Shown here one piece after another: positions 36,401 to 46,971 of a DNA stretch of 64,000 bases (within the stretch, counting starts at the first letter, position 1; every line of letters begins with the position of its first letter). The stretch comes from Setophaga petechia (lineage: Eukaryota; Chordata; Aves; Passeriformes; Parulidae): positions 38,749,291 through 38,813,290 of the forward strand of contig JANCRA010000003.1 in the NCBI GenBank assembly GCA_024362935.1, in the 5' to 3' direction. Below the pieces are notes generated by a model that had not been told where the DNA came from, did no database searches, and saw nothing but the letters and a program-made list of their open reading frames with translations. The position numbers and the translations under genes are program-made.

Positions 36401-39400
36401 CAAGATGCTAAAACATCCGATGAATTTCCCTGGGCACGACCAATTAACTTCTGAATTGACTCCAAAGTAACTGCAAATTAGTTCTCTCTCTAAATACTCT
36501 TGGGGGTGGGGGTGGAATTTGAATGTTACTTTCATTTGAATCTGTGCATTGTTTTTACTTTAAAAGAACAGTAAAGGGCTGTAGAATTCTTTCCTGAATG
36601 ACCAAGTAACATACTGCACTCAGAATATTGGGTTGAAATTCACACTGTAAGTCAAAAGTTTCAAACTTCAGAAGAGTGTAAGAAGAGTTCTTTTTCTGAT
36701 CAACCCAGGGATCAGCTCCTGTTCTCCAGGCAAGAAGGAGGAAACAGCATGTTGCTGTCTGCAGAAACCTCCAGAAAGTCAGCGCATGCTGCTAATGCAG
36801 ACTGGGACGTGACACAGCTAGTATAAGCATCTGCAGAAACAAACAGCCTCCTCAGATATGTAAGCTTATCATTTATTTGGCAGAGAAGAGATTAAAAGTG
36901 TACCAAAGCTGCAAAATGAAACAATTATTTTTTAAAATAGGAAACTGAAACAGGGATTAATTGATGGCTAGGTCCATGGAGAGTAACTTTCAATTAATCA
37001 GATCCCTGCAAATTGAAGAGTGTGCTGTAATGCACATCACACAGACAATGCAAACATCATGAAACTGCAGGAGAGATCTGTTGCTTTAACAATTCACTTC
37101 ACTCCTCATACAACAGTGAGCAGAAAAAAAATGTTCACAGCTGCCCTTTCTTCCTGTCTAGGTCTAGGACACAAGAAAACCTTCCAAAGTATAAAAGGGA
37201 ATCTTCTCTTGTTCTCTTATCTTTTAAGGAGATAAATAGTGGTATTCATTAACATAGCATGAATCACTTTCCTTAGTACAGGTACTGAACAAACAGATGT
37301 GTCCGTCATTTTCCAGCTACTTATTTTCTCATAATGACACAAATGTTTAACTTGCCAGGTAGGGCCATTATTATGGAGAAAGGGAAGAACAGTATGGTTA
37401 TTGTAGCTGAATAATTATGTACCACAACACCTACAAGTTGAAACAAAATTGACGTAAAAGCAAAGGAGCGCAAACGGAGTTCAGGCAAACAGTGATGGCT
37501 TTTCACTGATAAAGACAAAAGATGCAGATTTTGTAAAGTAAACATGCAGAGCAGCCTGTAGCTTCCAGTAAGTGATTTTCACCCCAGTTCAATCAACACA
37601 TGATTTCACCCAGATCCTACGTTTATGTCTCTTGGACATGTTTCTACACATCTGCTACCATGAACATCCTCCTGATTCACTCAAGCATGACTACACAGAA
37701 AGAAATCCTAAGTTTAAAGTTCAAAACTTATGCTTAACTAAAGAACATACTGAAAGATACTTTCAGCTTATCAGGTTTTTTCTTGTTTAATCTATTATGG
37801 ATGTAACTGCTACACAGCTTAGAGGAATCTGCTTTCTATGCCTTCAACATTTTACGGACAAACAGAATAGAACATCACAGCACATGAGTCAGCAGTGGGC
37901 CCTGGCAGCCAGAAGAGCCAACTCTATCTGAGGTGCAGGATACAGCATCAAGCAGGAATTACAGAAATTTAATTTTATGAATTGATTGCAGGGAAAAAAA
38001 ATGCCCAGAAGTCAAACATTCTGACATTGCAATTAGGGATTAAAGTGCAACACACAATTCAGTATTTGCCAACAATCACAAAGTCCAAAATAGCTTTTTT
38101 TTTCAATCATGCCTCCTGCCATGGAAAATGATACAAAGATAGTATGTATCCTAAAGGCACACATTTCCAGCACATATTAGTATACTCCATTTTAATGTTT
38201 TTTTTTTTTAAATTACTCACAAAAGTAGATGTCTTCATTGTATGTCTTGCTTTGGTATGTAAAGAATAGGCCGTCAGAAGACATTTGAAAGAATAAAGTA
38301 CAGAAAGCTAAATTTTTAATCTGTGAAAATTTTATTTGGAGGAAAATTTGCTTGAAAAGCAAGCATACCCATTACTAATTATTCACTTTCTGGCAATTTA
38401 CCCATTGTTCCTATCCCAAATCATCAAGAAGATACTGAATATTTAATCTATATGGGCACATATTAGTTGTCTCACTTCTGCTAAAGTGCTAAATGTTGCC
38501 AAAGGGTACACTTCCTCTGAATTAAGATCTGACTGCTATCACCCATCTGAACTCCACACATTTCCTTCGCAGGCTGATGACTGACAAATTACATCTGCTT
38601 CAAATAACAATGCTGGCAAAGCCGGCAGGTGCAAAAACTGCAATTCAACCTTGTTAGCCTTGCCCAGTTCCGAAGCTCCAAAGGTTTATTTAACCTGAAG
38701 AAGTTGCCTTGTTTGCTGGGACAGCACAGGGGATGAGAGCACCCATGCGAGTGAGACAGGACACAAATCCCATCCCATCCCATCCTTGCATGCAACAGCG
38801 CCTTCCAGTGGCTCCGAGGGCACAGGAAAAGCCCTGGCTCGCAAGAAAGGATCGCAGCATATGCAGAGCTGCAGCGACACAGAGCAGCCATGCAGCCCTC
38901 ACCTGCGGGAGCACCACCTGGGGAGGCCGGGGAAAACACAGCACCCGTGCAGCAACACGTGCACAAGTGAAAAGTAGGAAATCAGATTTATAATCGGTCT
39001 GAAAAATCTCCTGAGCAGAGCAGATTCAGCACATAATGAAATCTTGTACATTAAAAACAATATAGAAATTGATCCTTTTTTTTTCCCCACAGTAATACGA
39101 GGTTTACAAACAGCTTTGGAAAAACTGGAAGTCAATCGTTTCAAAGTGCAAATTAATCCTCAGGAACCAATCTTTAATATGGTTTATCAGTAAAAAACTC
39201 TTGGAAATACAGAATGGCTATGCCCATTCCTGCACAGTACACTATATCTGGTAATCAAAAATATCTCCAAACCAATAGTTTGTGAAATTTATGATAGAAG
39301 AAGCTAAAGAAGCAAACTCATTTATCAAAAATTCTTACCTCAGTTTAAAGTAAAGGCTGTCTTGCAAGTAGCTGTTTACTTGTTGAGTTGCTGCCATAAT

Positions 39401-39807
39401 TAATTCCTACAAATCGTTAGGAAAAAGCAATTGCCCAAACCAGAATAAGACAAACTCCCACAATTCTATTGACAATTTATATTCTCATGAGGTCCTGTAA
39501 ACACAGTTATTTCATAACATTTACATGCAATCTGTAATTCCATATTTATATGTAAGAAAGATACCAATCTAATTCTGTTAAAGATCAGGCCACTGCACTT
39601 GAGCCTCCAAGTTACATCTCAATACACACTGATGATGAAACACTTTCTACTTACATCTACATTCCATCCATGCAAAGAACAGCATTAATCAGCAACTATT
39701 CAGTGTGCAAAATTTGACCTTTTATACTGGGACCTCTATGAGAACACTGTTTGCACAATTAAGTTCTGGTTTTTTCAGTACTTAAAGGAGGCTTTTACGA
39801 AAGACTG
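33431..39807. other. Intergenic sequence downstream of PDHX, with a GC-richer island
   Basis: Mostly AT-rich with a 22-bp duplication at 35050. At 38580-38990 G+C and CpG rise sharply (about 13 CG dinucleotides in 410 bases, against very few in the surroundings) and a CCCAT tandem repeat occurs near 38768-38782. Frames of up to 125 codons overlap on both strands there, which is a usual effect of GC richness. No CD44 first exon was recognised. Confidence 0.6.
35050..35092. repeat. 22-bp tandem duplication
   Basis: The unit TATGTTAGATTTATCTGTAA starting at 35050 is repeated exactly at 35072 with a period of 22. Two copies only. Confidence 0.9.
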
Positions 39808-40078
39808 GAACAAATTTTTAGCAGGGTCTGTTGCAATAGGAGAAGGGGGGATAGTTTTAAACTGAAAGCAGGTAGATTCAAACTAGATATAAGGAAGATT
39901 TTTACAGCAAGGGTGATAAAAGACAGTACAGGTTGCCCAGAGAGGCAGAAGATCCTCTGTCTCTGGAAACATTCAAGGTCAGGGTGGGTAGGGCTCAGAA
40001 GGCATCCCTGGTCATTGTAGGAGAAGCTGAACTAGACAACCTTTAAAAGTTCCTTGCAAGCCAAATTATTCTATTATT
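39808..40078 (+). mobile_element. CR1 LINE 3'-end fragment, antisense to PDHX
   Basis: The sequence matches the conserved CR1 3' region in order: a TTTTAAACTGAAAG block, a GATATAAGGAAGATTTTT block, GGTTGCCCAGAGAGGC, the ATTCAAGGTCAGGGT block, then a diverged 3' terminus in place of the usual ATTCTATG repeats (ATTATTCTATTATTC). It is 5'-truncated with no coding sequence. It lies immediately downstream of the candidate PDHX poly(A) signal, in opposite orientation. Confidence 0.85.
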
Positions 40079-40099
40079 CCCTTTTATATTTAATGAAGT

Positions 40100-40105
40100 T
40101 TTATT
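40100..40105 (-). promoter_or_regulatory. PDHX: Candidate PDHX poly(A) signal AATAAA
   Basis: TTTATT on the plus strand gives AATAAA on the transcript, about 270 nt after the stop codon. A second variant hexamer, ATTAAA, lies just downstream (40089-40094), and the sequence about 30-50 nt further on is GT-rich in the transcript sense. If used, the 3' UTR would be about 300 nt. Transcript evidence is needed: other hexamers further downstream could also be used. Confidence 0.5.
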
Positions 40106-40372
40106 GAGTTTTTTTTTACAGATGAGATTGACTTTCCTATGCAGACACATGCCATTGGTACTATGTGTTTAAAGAAATATGATATGTTAACTTCAAAGTC
40201 TTTTAGTTTTACAGTACGAAACCTGGTTATTATAGAAGACTAAAATCATGAGTATTTCACATTAATTCATAAATTAAATATTTTTACTGTCCGTGTTTAG
40301 CTATTTACTCCTCTATACAGAAAAACAACCCTAAGTATATGTTGTCAAAACAGGAAGCAATCTTCACTGAGT

Positions 40373-40637
40373 TTAATTTAAGGCCAGTCGCATTGGATTC
40401 TCTATATTGGCTTTCAAGGTCTCCAGAAACTTTGAAGCCAGTTCATCATCCACCACCCGACCATCACTTGAGAGAGTCACTGTCATAAGCTGATGCTGCT
40501 CAAGTTTCTCATTCCCTTCTTCATCTTCCACAATCTTGAGCGCTGGTCTTGCTCGGCCCACAGCGAGGATGCAGGCCTGAGGAGGGTTTATGACTGCTGT
40601 GAAATCACTGATGCCAAACATGCCCAGATTGGAGATA
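40373..40637 (-). CDS. PDHX: PDHX exon 11: C-terminal core domain and stop
   Basis: Completes the split Ser codon and encodes 87 further residues, starting [20 protein letters not shown] and ending ENPMRLALN before a TAA stop at 40373-40375. It carries the SNLGMFGI strand, the [12 protein letters not shown] segment of the trimer core and the motif SSDGRVVDD. In catalytic E2 proteins that last position reads DHRxxDG and supplies the catalytic histidine. Here His is Gly and the following DG is DD, in line with the non-catalytic role of component X (human PDHX has Ser there, as I remember it). The acceptor is ttttattcag at 40638-40639. The protein ends two residues after the LA where I remember the human protein ending. 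Confidence 0.95.
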
Positions 40638-41864
40638 CTGAATAAAACAGAAAAGAGTTCCAGTAACATCACATAACCAGGAAATAATCTATATACAAGA
40701 ACTGCTATGATTTAAATTTCCTCCAAGGCAAAACCCATTAAGTTAAGAATAGATCTGAACAGTTTTCAGTTGAGCACATTCAGACTCTTAAGGGTTTGGA
40801 ATTTTTGCAATTAAAAATTATGCACCTTTTAAAAAGTTCCATTTCTTTACAGCAAGATATTCTTCCACTGCACACAATGAGACCAGAAAGTAAGCCAGCA
40901 AAGTAATGTCTTTAAATATATTTTGCCTGTCTCTGTTCCAAGCCAAACGTCTTTTAGACTGAACCTCACAGCTGCAAGTTACAATGGCTGCTGGTATCCA
41001 CTAAGCAATAAAGTTTGGGCATCTAGGTATCACTCAGGTATCACATGAAAACATTTCTGTCTGTGTCACCACCTGTCAAGTGGTATATTAGGAAAGGCTC
41101 GGATTCTTCTGTGACAAGTGGTCTATGGAGAAAGGTGGCCCACCATCTCCTCCTTTCTAGTTACAGTTACAGCAAAGAGTGGAAAAAGGAAATGGCACCA
41201 CTGCCATGTTCACCATACACCAGGTCCTTAAATGTCACATCCACCTGCTTTTTGAACACTTACAGGGATGGCGATTCAACCACTTCCCTGGACAATCTGC
41301 TGCAATGCTTGACAATCCATTTCATGAAGAATTTTTTCCTAATATCCAATCTAAACTTCCCCTGGTGTAACTTGAGGCCATTTCCTCTCCTCCTGTTACT
41401 ACCTGGGAGAAGAGGCCAACCCACATCTCACTACAACTACACTCCTTTTAGGCAGAAATAGTCAAAAGTGATATGGTCCCTCCTGACTTAACAATCCCAG
41501 TTCCTTCAGCTGTTCCTCACAAGACCTGTGCTCCAGACCCTTCACCACTAGCTTCACTGCTCTACTCTGGACACACTCCAGGACCTCAATGTCTTTCTTG
41601 TGGGGATGGAACCAAAACTGAACACAGATCTCAAGGTGTGGCCTCACCAGTGCCAAGTACAGATGAAATGAACCTGTAGCAGGGTAATTGTTTCCCCCTG
41701 ATACAAGACACCCAGTCTAGGTTTGACCCTCAGAATCATCAGAAGGAGTTTCATCCTAAACAGAGTAACATTTTAAAAGCAATGCATTAAAAGACAGTGG
41801 AATAGCTGAGGCTTAAACAGTTCTGAACCCATGGTGCATGTATTAAATGCTGCTAGAGTTTTAC
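40638..41864 (-). other. PDHX: PDHX intron 10
   Basis: A 1.2-kb GT-AG intron. About 40 percent is the sense-oriented CR1 fragment at 41195-41680. The rest is unremarkable. Confidence 0.9.
41195..41680 (-). mobile_element. CR1 LINE 3' fragment in PDHX intron 10
   Basis: Read on the plus strand it is the reverse complement of a CR1 3' portion: TCACATCCACCTGCTTTTTGAA, the GGGATGGCGATTCAACCACTTCCCTGG block, AATATCCAATCTAAACTTCCCCTGG, TTCCTCACAAGACCTGTGCTCC, then the GTGTGGCCTCACCAGTGCC block. It is in the same orientation as PDHX. The extreme 3' terminus with ATTCTATG repeats is missing and it is 5'-truncated. Translated frames resemble the end of the CR1 polyprotein but are broken. Confidence 0.85.
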
Positions 41865-41929
41865 CTAAAAGATCCTCCCTGGTACTCTTCTGGTAACAGC
41901 TTTCCATCTCTGGCCTTCTTTGCTAGCGC
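41865..41929 (-). CDS. PDHX: PDHX exon 10: core domain segment
   Basis: A 65-nt exon encoding 21 residues, ALAKKARDGKLLPEEYQGG and SF, plus two bases of a Ser codon. The KKARxGKLxPEEYQGGxF motif is the invariant turn before the ISNLGMFG strand in E2-family cores. The acceptor is tttctgtag at 41930-41931 and the donor is gtaaaa following 41865. Phase is 0 in and 2 out. The previous exon ends in SAK, so the junction reads SAK-ALAKKARDG, as expected for PDHX. Confidence 0.93.
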
Positions 41930-44072
41930 CTACAGAAAATGAAAGAAAACAGGCAGAGAAAAGAAAAAAAATATTATGTTGTAATAGGTTAATTCTTTTT
42001 ATTTCAGCAAGACATTTTAAGCACCATACAGACCTTAGGTAAGCAAAAGTCACTTGCTTTTGGGTTTAGGGAAGCACCTCAGCAACACTGTTCTATCTGC
42101 AATGATTTGGCAAAGAGACTAGAACACAAAACTTCATTTTCCCACCAATATAGGCTGTTCAATAAAAGCTCTTCTCTCACCTTACAAATATTGTTCCAGT
42201 TTTTACAATGAAACCACCATTCTCTCTGGTGATTTTAGATTATCTAGCAAAATACTGATGAGATAAATCCACAGTATTCCTAACATACTTGTTTAAAGAA
42301 ACTGACATGTACCATTTCAGAACTTTCTATCAGATTGAATGAATATATTTCTCCCAGCTAAACTACCTTTTGAAGGCTGCCTTTAAGGCCACTCCTTCTG
42401 TGATCTCCATTTCATTTGTGAGACTTTTCTTTAAAATTCAACAGAAGAAAGCTTCAAATACAGCCCAAGAAGTTCATACTATGTTCCACGATAAGATCGC
42501 AGAGTTGTAAAAAATTCTAAAATTCATAATAAGCATGTCAAAGTTACAAAGGTACACTATGCTTCAGTTTAGGCTTTTTCTCATCTCTGAATAATTGGTG
42601 AAGACAATAGCCATGGGAACAGCATTCACACAATAGGATCAATGGAAGCGTGATGCGTTTGTGCAATTGCATTATTTGAATGATGACAATCCAGTGCCAG
42701 GATGCATATGACCTGGAAAGAAGTCAACATTAACATGCAGCAGAAGGGGACAGATAAGCAATTACACAAAGACAGTGCCTGCCAAACTAAAAAGGAGACT
42801 GACAGAGAAGCATCTGCAGTTCCACTGTGCACATATCAGGTATGTGTTTATTTCAGTAATTCAGTGAAGAAGTTGAAAAGCAAAATGATATTGGTGTGGA
42901 CACCTATGTCACACACATTCCCCTTGAAAGGCAAGGGGAATGCTCACTATCCTGGCCCCATTGGACATAACACAAGCTGCACTTCCATCATGGGAACTGC
43001 AGGACATCGATCTGTGGTAAGAGAGGTTTACAATACTGCACACTATTACAGGTATTGGGGATTATAATGGAAGCACAACACTGAACAATGCTTCTCTTCT
43101 TGTCATTCTATCACTAACCCCACAACAACCTCAACTGACCTTCCTCCTCAACTGGTTACTAGTGTAAGGAATTGCTTTCACAACACATTCAGCACAAAGT
43201 AAGCAATATGGACTGGAAAAAAATCTTAAAAACACCCACTGATGAATGTTTTGTGGTATGATCCATCTTCTTCTGCCACAACTTTTTGGCTGTTCCCCTC
43301 CATCAACACAGACTATTATGACTTCTATAGTTTCACACAAAAGGCAAGAATTGACGAAGTGCAGTAGGGTCTAGTTTGGGAACAATTTTATGTCCTAGGA
43401 TCTGTTTCCATTGCATTCCTCAGATGCTGTAGGCTTTTGATTAGCACTTGTTAAATGACAAAAAATGGCCTGTCTTGGGACATTTCATCATTCATTCTAC
43501 TTTTGCCTGCCAAAAACCACTCCTTTATCTGGCAACAACTGCCACATATTACTCTGACTGGCACCTGGTCTATGCAAAATACTGCTCATTAGTCTGAGGA
43601 GTTTAATGTTACAGCCTTAATTGAGCTGCATATTGAAAAAAATGCAGACAGAAATATGTTCCATAATATAACTGCAAAGAGAGAAAAAGCAGACAAGAAA
43701 TTTTCTGGGAAAGGGAAAAAACACAAAAAAACCAAGATCTCAAACCCCAAGACTGGAAATACTAATGAAACTAGCATTAAGTACCATTCTCTTGAGGATT
43801 AAAGAATCTCAATTATATTAAATTGCAAAAGTCTGTACAGGTTTATTTTTCAAGTAGTCTAGCCACCATTCAACTAAATAACACGATATTATTGTTGATG
43901 AAAAATGGAGTGGCAAAATTAATACGAATTTTGAAGTGTAAGTAATGCTGAAACCGCTTTAGTTCCACTGCCTTTGTTGTTACTGATGTGTATCTGGGTC
44001 ACGCTACATTTTCTGCTGCAGAAAACCATACAGCTGCTCCATTCCTCAGCCTGCTGCACATTTCAGACCCAC
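41930..44072 (-). other. PDHX: PDHX intron 9
   Basis: A 2.1-kb intron with no recognised transposon. It holds the 11-bp hairpin at 42916-42942. The 121-codon frame at 42702-43067 (plus) overlaps the hairpin and has no motif. Confidence 0.9.
42916..42942. repeat. Perfect 11-bp-arm hairpin in PDHX intron 9
   Basis: CATTCCCCTTG (42916-42926) is exactly complementary to CAAGGGGAATG (42932-42942) around the loop AAAGG. Confidence 0.9.
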
Positions 44073-44231
44073 CTTTGCAGAGGCAGCAATTTCCTTTATT
44101 CCCTTGGCAGCAACATCTTTTATGATTGGTGTAATGAGCCCTCTGTCCGTTGCCACGGCAATGGAGATGTCAATGGACTGCAGCCGCCTGCAGGCTTCCC
44201 CATCCCACGTTACATTCACATCTGGCATTTG
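44073..44231 (-). CDS. PDHX: PDHX exon 9: core domain segment
   Basis: Encodes 53 residues from [12 protein letters not shown] to KEIAASAK. It includes [20 protein letters not shown], the conserved strand-loop-helix (xVAVxTxxGLxTPIIxD) that lines the CoA/lipoyl channel in catalytic E2 proteins. The acceptor is gttttag at 44232-44233 and the donor is gtgggt after 44073. Phase is 0 in and 0 out. The open frame extends past the donor into the intron (VGLKCAAG), which is not coding. Confidence 0.94.
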
Positions 44232-44722
44232 CTAAAACACAGACAGACAAAAAAATAAAGACAGCTGTTAGAAGAATAACAGTGCAATCAGTTATTAAGA
44301 AAAAGAAAATTCCTTTAAGACACATAGCTACCTACAGGCATCCACCAAGCAAATTAGCTTGCTGATTTTATTCATTTTTACTTAATCAAAAAGAAGGAAA
44401 TGTATGCACTAGAAACTAAAAATGGCAGGAAGACAGAAGTTTGTTTGGGGTTGCTAGGGAAAAAACCCCACATTACTTCAAATGTAATGTAAATTTCTTC
44501 ACTGATGCCACCTTATGATGGCCAGCATGTAAAGTCTCAAAGCAGTGCAACTTCTCCCACAAAATAAATCACAGGATGCTGGATCTTAAAGCATGGAAAT
44601 GGACATCCTATTATACCCACATGTTGTTTTTCACTGATGTCTCAAGCATGATTCCCAACAAATAAAATATGTTGCAGGTACCCTCACTGTTATTCAGATG
44701 TTCTCCTAAAATGCATCAGATG

Positions 44723-44739
44723 TTTTTTTTTTTTTTTTT
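44723..44739. repeat. Poly-T run in PDHX intron 8
   Basis: Seventeen consecutive T, read as poly-A in the gene direction. No element with a recognisable body lies next to it. Confidence 0.85.
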
Positions 44740-44943
44740 GTGGGTGGACTAAGTTAAAATTGAGATGTTCACTGATAATTTCATTTAGTTTTTTGAGTTT
44801 AATGAAATTAAGAAGGTATTCCAGAAAAATTACGGGAGGGACATAATATCAAAAGTGACTCTCTATCTAAAGTAACTGCGCTCCTAGGAAGAGGTGGTAT
44901 GACAGTACTCTGTGTTCCTATTCTTCAACACCAGCATGTATAG

Positions 44944-44988
44944 TGGGGAAAAAAAAAAAGAAGGAAAGAGAGAAAAGAAGAAAAAAGT
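44944..44988. repeat. Polypurine tract in PDHX intron 8
   Basis: About 45 bases of only A and G (GGGGAAAAAAAAAAAG followed by GAA/GAGA units). On the transcript strand it is a polypyrimidine tract, but no AG acceptor with coding sequence follows it. Confidence 0.8.
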
Positions 44989-46912
44989 ATGTAGTATTCC
45001 TCTTTGCAAGCTAAATAAACTTCTAGAAGTCCTACGGTTGACACAGTTTTAAGATGCTCTCAAGCAGGTGCTGTGCAACTCAAACTCTATATAAAGGTAT
45101 TCAAAAGAGATGGTAGGGACAGAATTTGTCACTTCAACAATGAAAGATTTCTTTTTAAAGGACAGTTGCTATAGGAGGTGTTGCTACAAAGCCCAGCCAC
45201 TTGAGGATATCAGCCTGGAAGTTTTACTTTCTTCCTGCACCCTTCTCCCTCCTTGTACCAGAAAGAAGAATGATTCTACTGGGCTGTCACCTGGTGAGCC
45301 CACTGGCACGCTCACAAAATCTTGGCTGTCAAATGTCAAGACCAAGTTGAAACACAGAAGCCATAACTGGAGCTGTGATATCCTAAGTGAAGGAGAAATT
45401 TAGCATGTTCAAGAACCAATACAAGCAGTATCTTGAGGTGTGTCATAAACTGTCAAACCAGCTGCAGTCAGCTCATTAGAGCTAGAAGAACACATTTTTC
45501 ATTGCTCAGAAATAAAATAGTAACAAAATATTCCCTGAAGAGCACTCAGAAAAGAGTCAATGAAACTGCCTTGAATTGAAACTTGAAGATGTATTCACAC
45601 TACCCAATTTCAGGGAGGAGAGGTACAGGTGGAAGTGAGTTTTCTTTTTTTAAAGCAGTTGTCCACATCTTTCCCTAAAATGCTGACACAAAGTAGATGA
45701 GATGTGAGCTTGATCATGAACTTGTTTCCTGGTATACTGAGTTAAATCTGTTGGGTCTTGTTTAATGTATTATTTTAATAGTCAAACAAATGCTAGCATA
45801 GATTTCTAACAAGGCAATAAGATAGAAGAATTTTATTGATTACTTCCATATCAACACAATATTATGAGCTCAAAAGCTAACAGCCCCCTCAGAAGACAAA
45901 ACACAAAACCTCTTGCTCTCTGTCTCCTGTTCCTTTAACCTGCTCTCTGGTGCAGAGATAAGTAATCCAACACTCACAGGAGTTCATGGTAAACTTTGGG
46001 TGTCACTATTTCCTCACAAAAGGTTTCACTAGACCACTAAAAAAGCTTCTTGTTACGTACACATCTAACAAAAGCACAGCACACATATTTAGCCCCTCCT
46101 TTTGGTTTTGGTATTAACTTGCAGAGGTTTTTTTACAGTCTAAATATGGCCTCAAATTTCTCTCAGGCACTTGCTTATGAAACTGTGTAGAATCCTGTCT
46201 ATTTTCTGTCCAAATTATACATTAAGCTATACCTCTTCATATTATACATTAATATTTAGTACATGTTCAGCTAGAAATCTGTTAAGTCATTTCCAGTCCG
46301 GTGTTCTATCAATACCATACATCCACAGGAATACTCCCCCAACTTAAACATAAATTGCTCTCAATCTTTAAACAGTTTGAATTATCCTCACAAATGAGAA
46401 AACCAGCTCTCACATCCTTTCAAATGTTTTTATATTATTGTGAGGTAATCCAGGCCATGAGAATTCCTAGCAATGAGCAGAGTGGTGGCCAGAAGAATTT
46501 TTATTTCACAGCAGGTATCACTCAATGTGCCGTCAGAATACACCGGAGGTAATAACAAGGCTTGTGTAAGACTTAGATAAAGACTTGCTTATAACTAAAA
46601 GAAGTAAGATATACCTAAGATTAAATTAATGATCTTGGCAATGGCTTTAGTCTGCTGACTAAGCAACTACTGTGATTTGCAGATAACTGCAGTAAGTGGA
46701 TCTTCACTAAGAAGTTCTTATTTTTACAGTTCACAGTGTAGACGGTGAAGAGAATTTTACCTGGAAACCTAAAAAAACCTGACAATAAGTAATACAAAAT
46801 TACCAGTTTTACTGTGATCCCACTCATATCTCCACATACTCACAAAATACTTTTCTTGTCTCCTTGGCAGTTTACAACTAAAATATATTTTTTAAGTCAA
46901 TTATTTGCTTAC

Positions 46913-46971
46913 CTTCAGAGTAACTGCTGTTGCCTTGATAATAAAATCATTTACAGATACTTTAATGTCAT
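46913..46971 (-). CDS. PDHX: PDHX exon 8: core domain segment
   Basis: A 59-nt exon completing an Asp codon and encoding 19 residues, DIKVSVNDFIIKATAVTLK. The KVSVNDFIIKA motif is the conserved core-domain helix found in all E2-type proteins (KxSVNDFxxKA). The acceptor is cctttgcag at 46972-46973 and the donor is gtaagc following 46913. Phase is 1 in and 0 out, matching its neighbours. The short length is typical of this position in the vertebrate gene as remembered. Confidence 0.92.

Larger units (their letters stand above)
44232..46912 (-). other. PDHX: PDHX intron 8
   Basis: A 2.7-kb intron with the poly-T run (44723) and polypurine tract (44944). Nothing else is recognised. Confidence 0.9.

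Noticed and set aside
38589..38966. 125-codon minus frame overlapping several plus frames, tested as a possible CD44 first exon
   Set aside because: No signal peptide or CD44-like start, and overlapping frames on both strands reflect GC richness.
41045..41461. 138-codon plus-strand frame in PDHX intron 10
   Set aside because: Largely the antisense of the CR1 fragment at 41195-41680, so it is transposon shadow.
44944..44988. Polypyrimidine tract on the transcript strand, possible hidden exon acceptor
   Set aside because: PDHX exons 8 and 9 already join in phase, and no coding sequence follows the tract.
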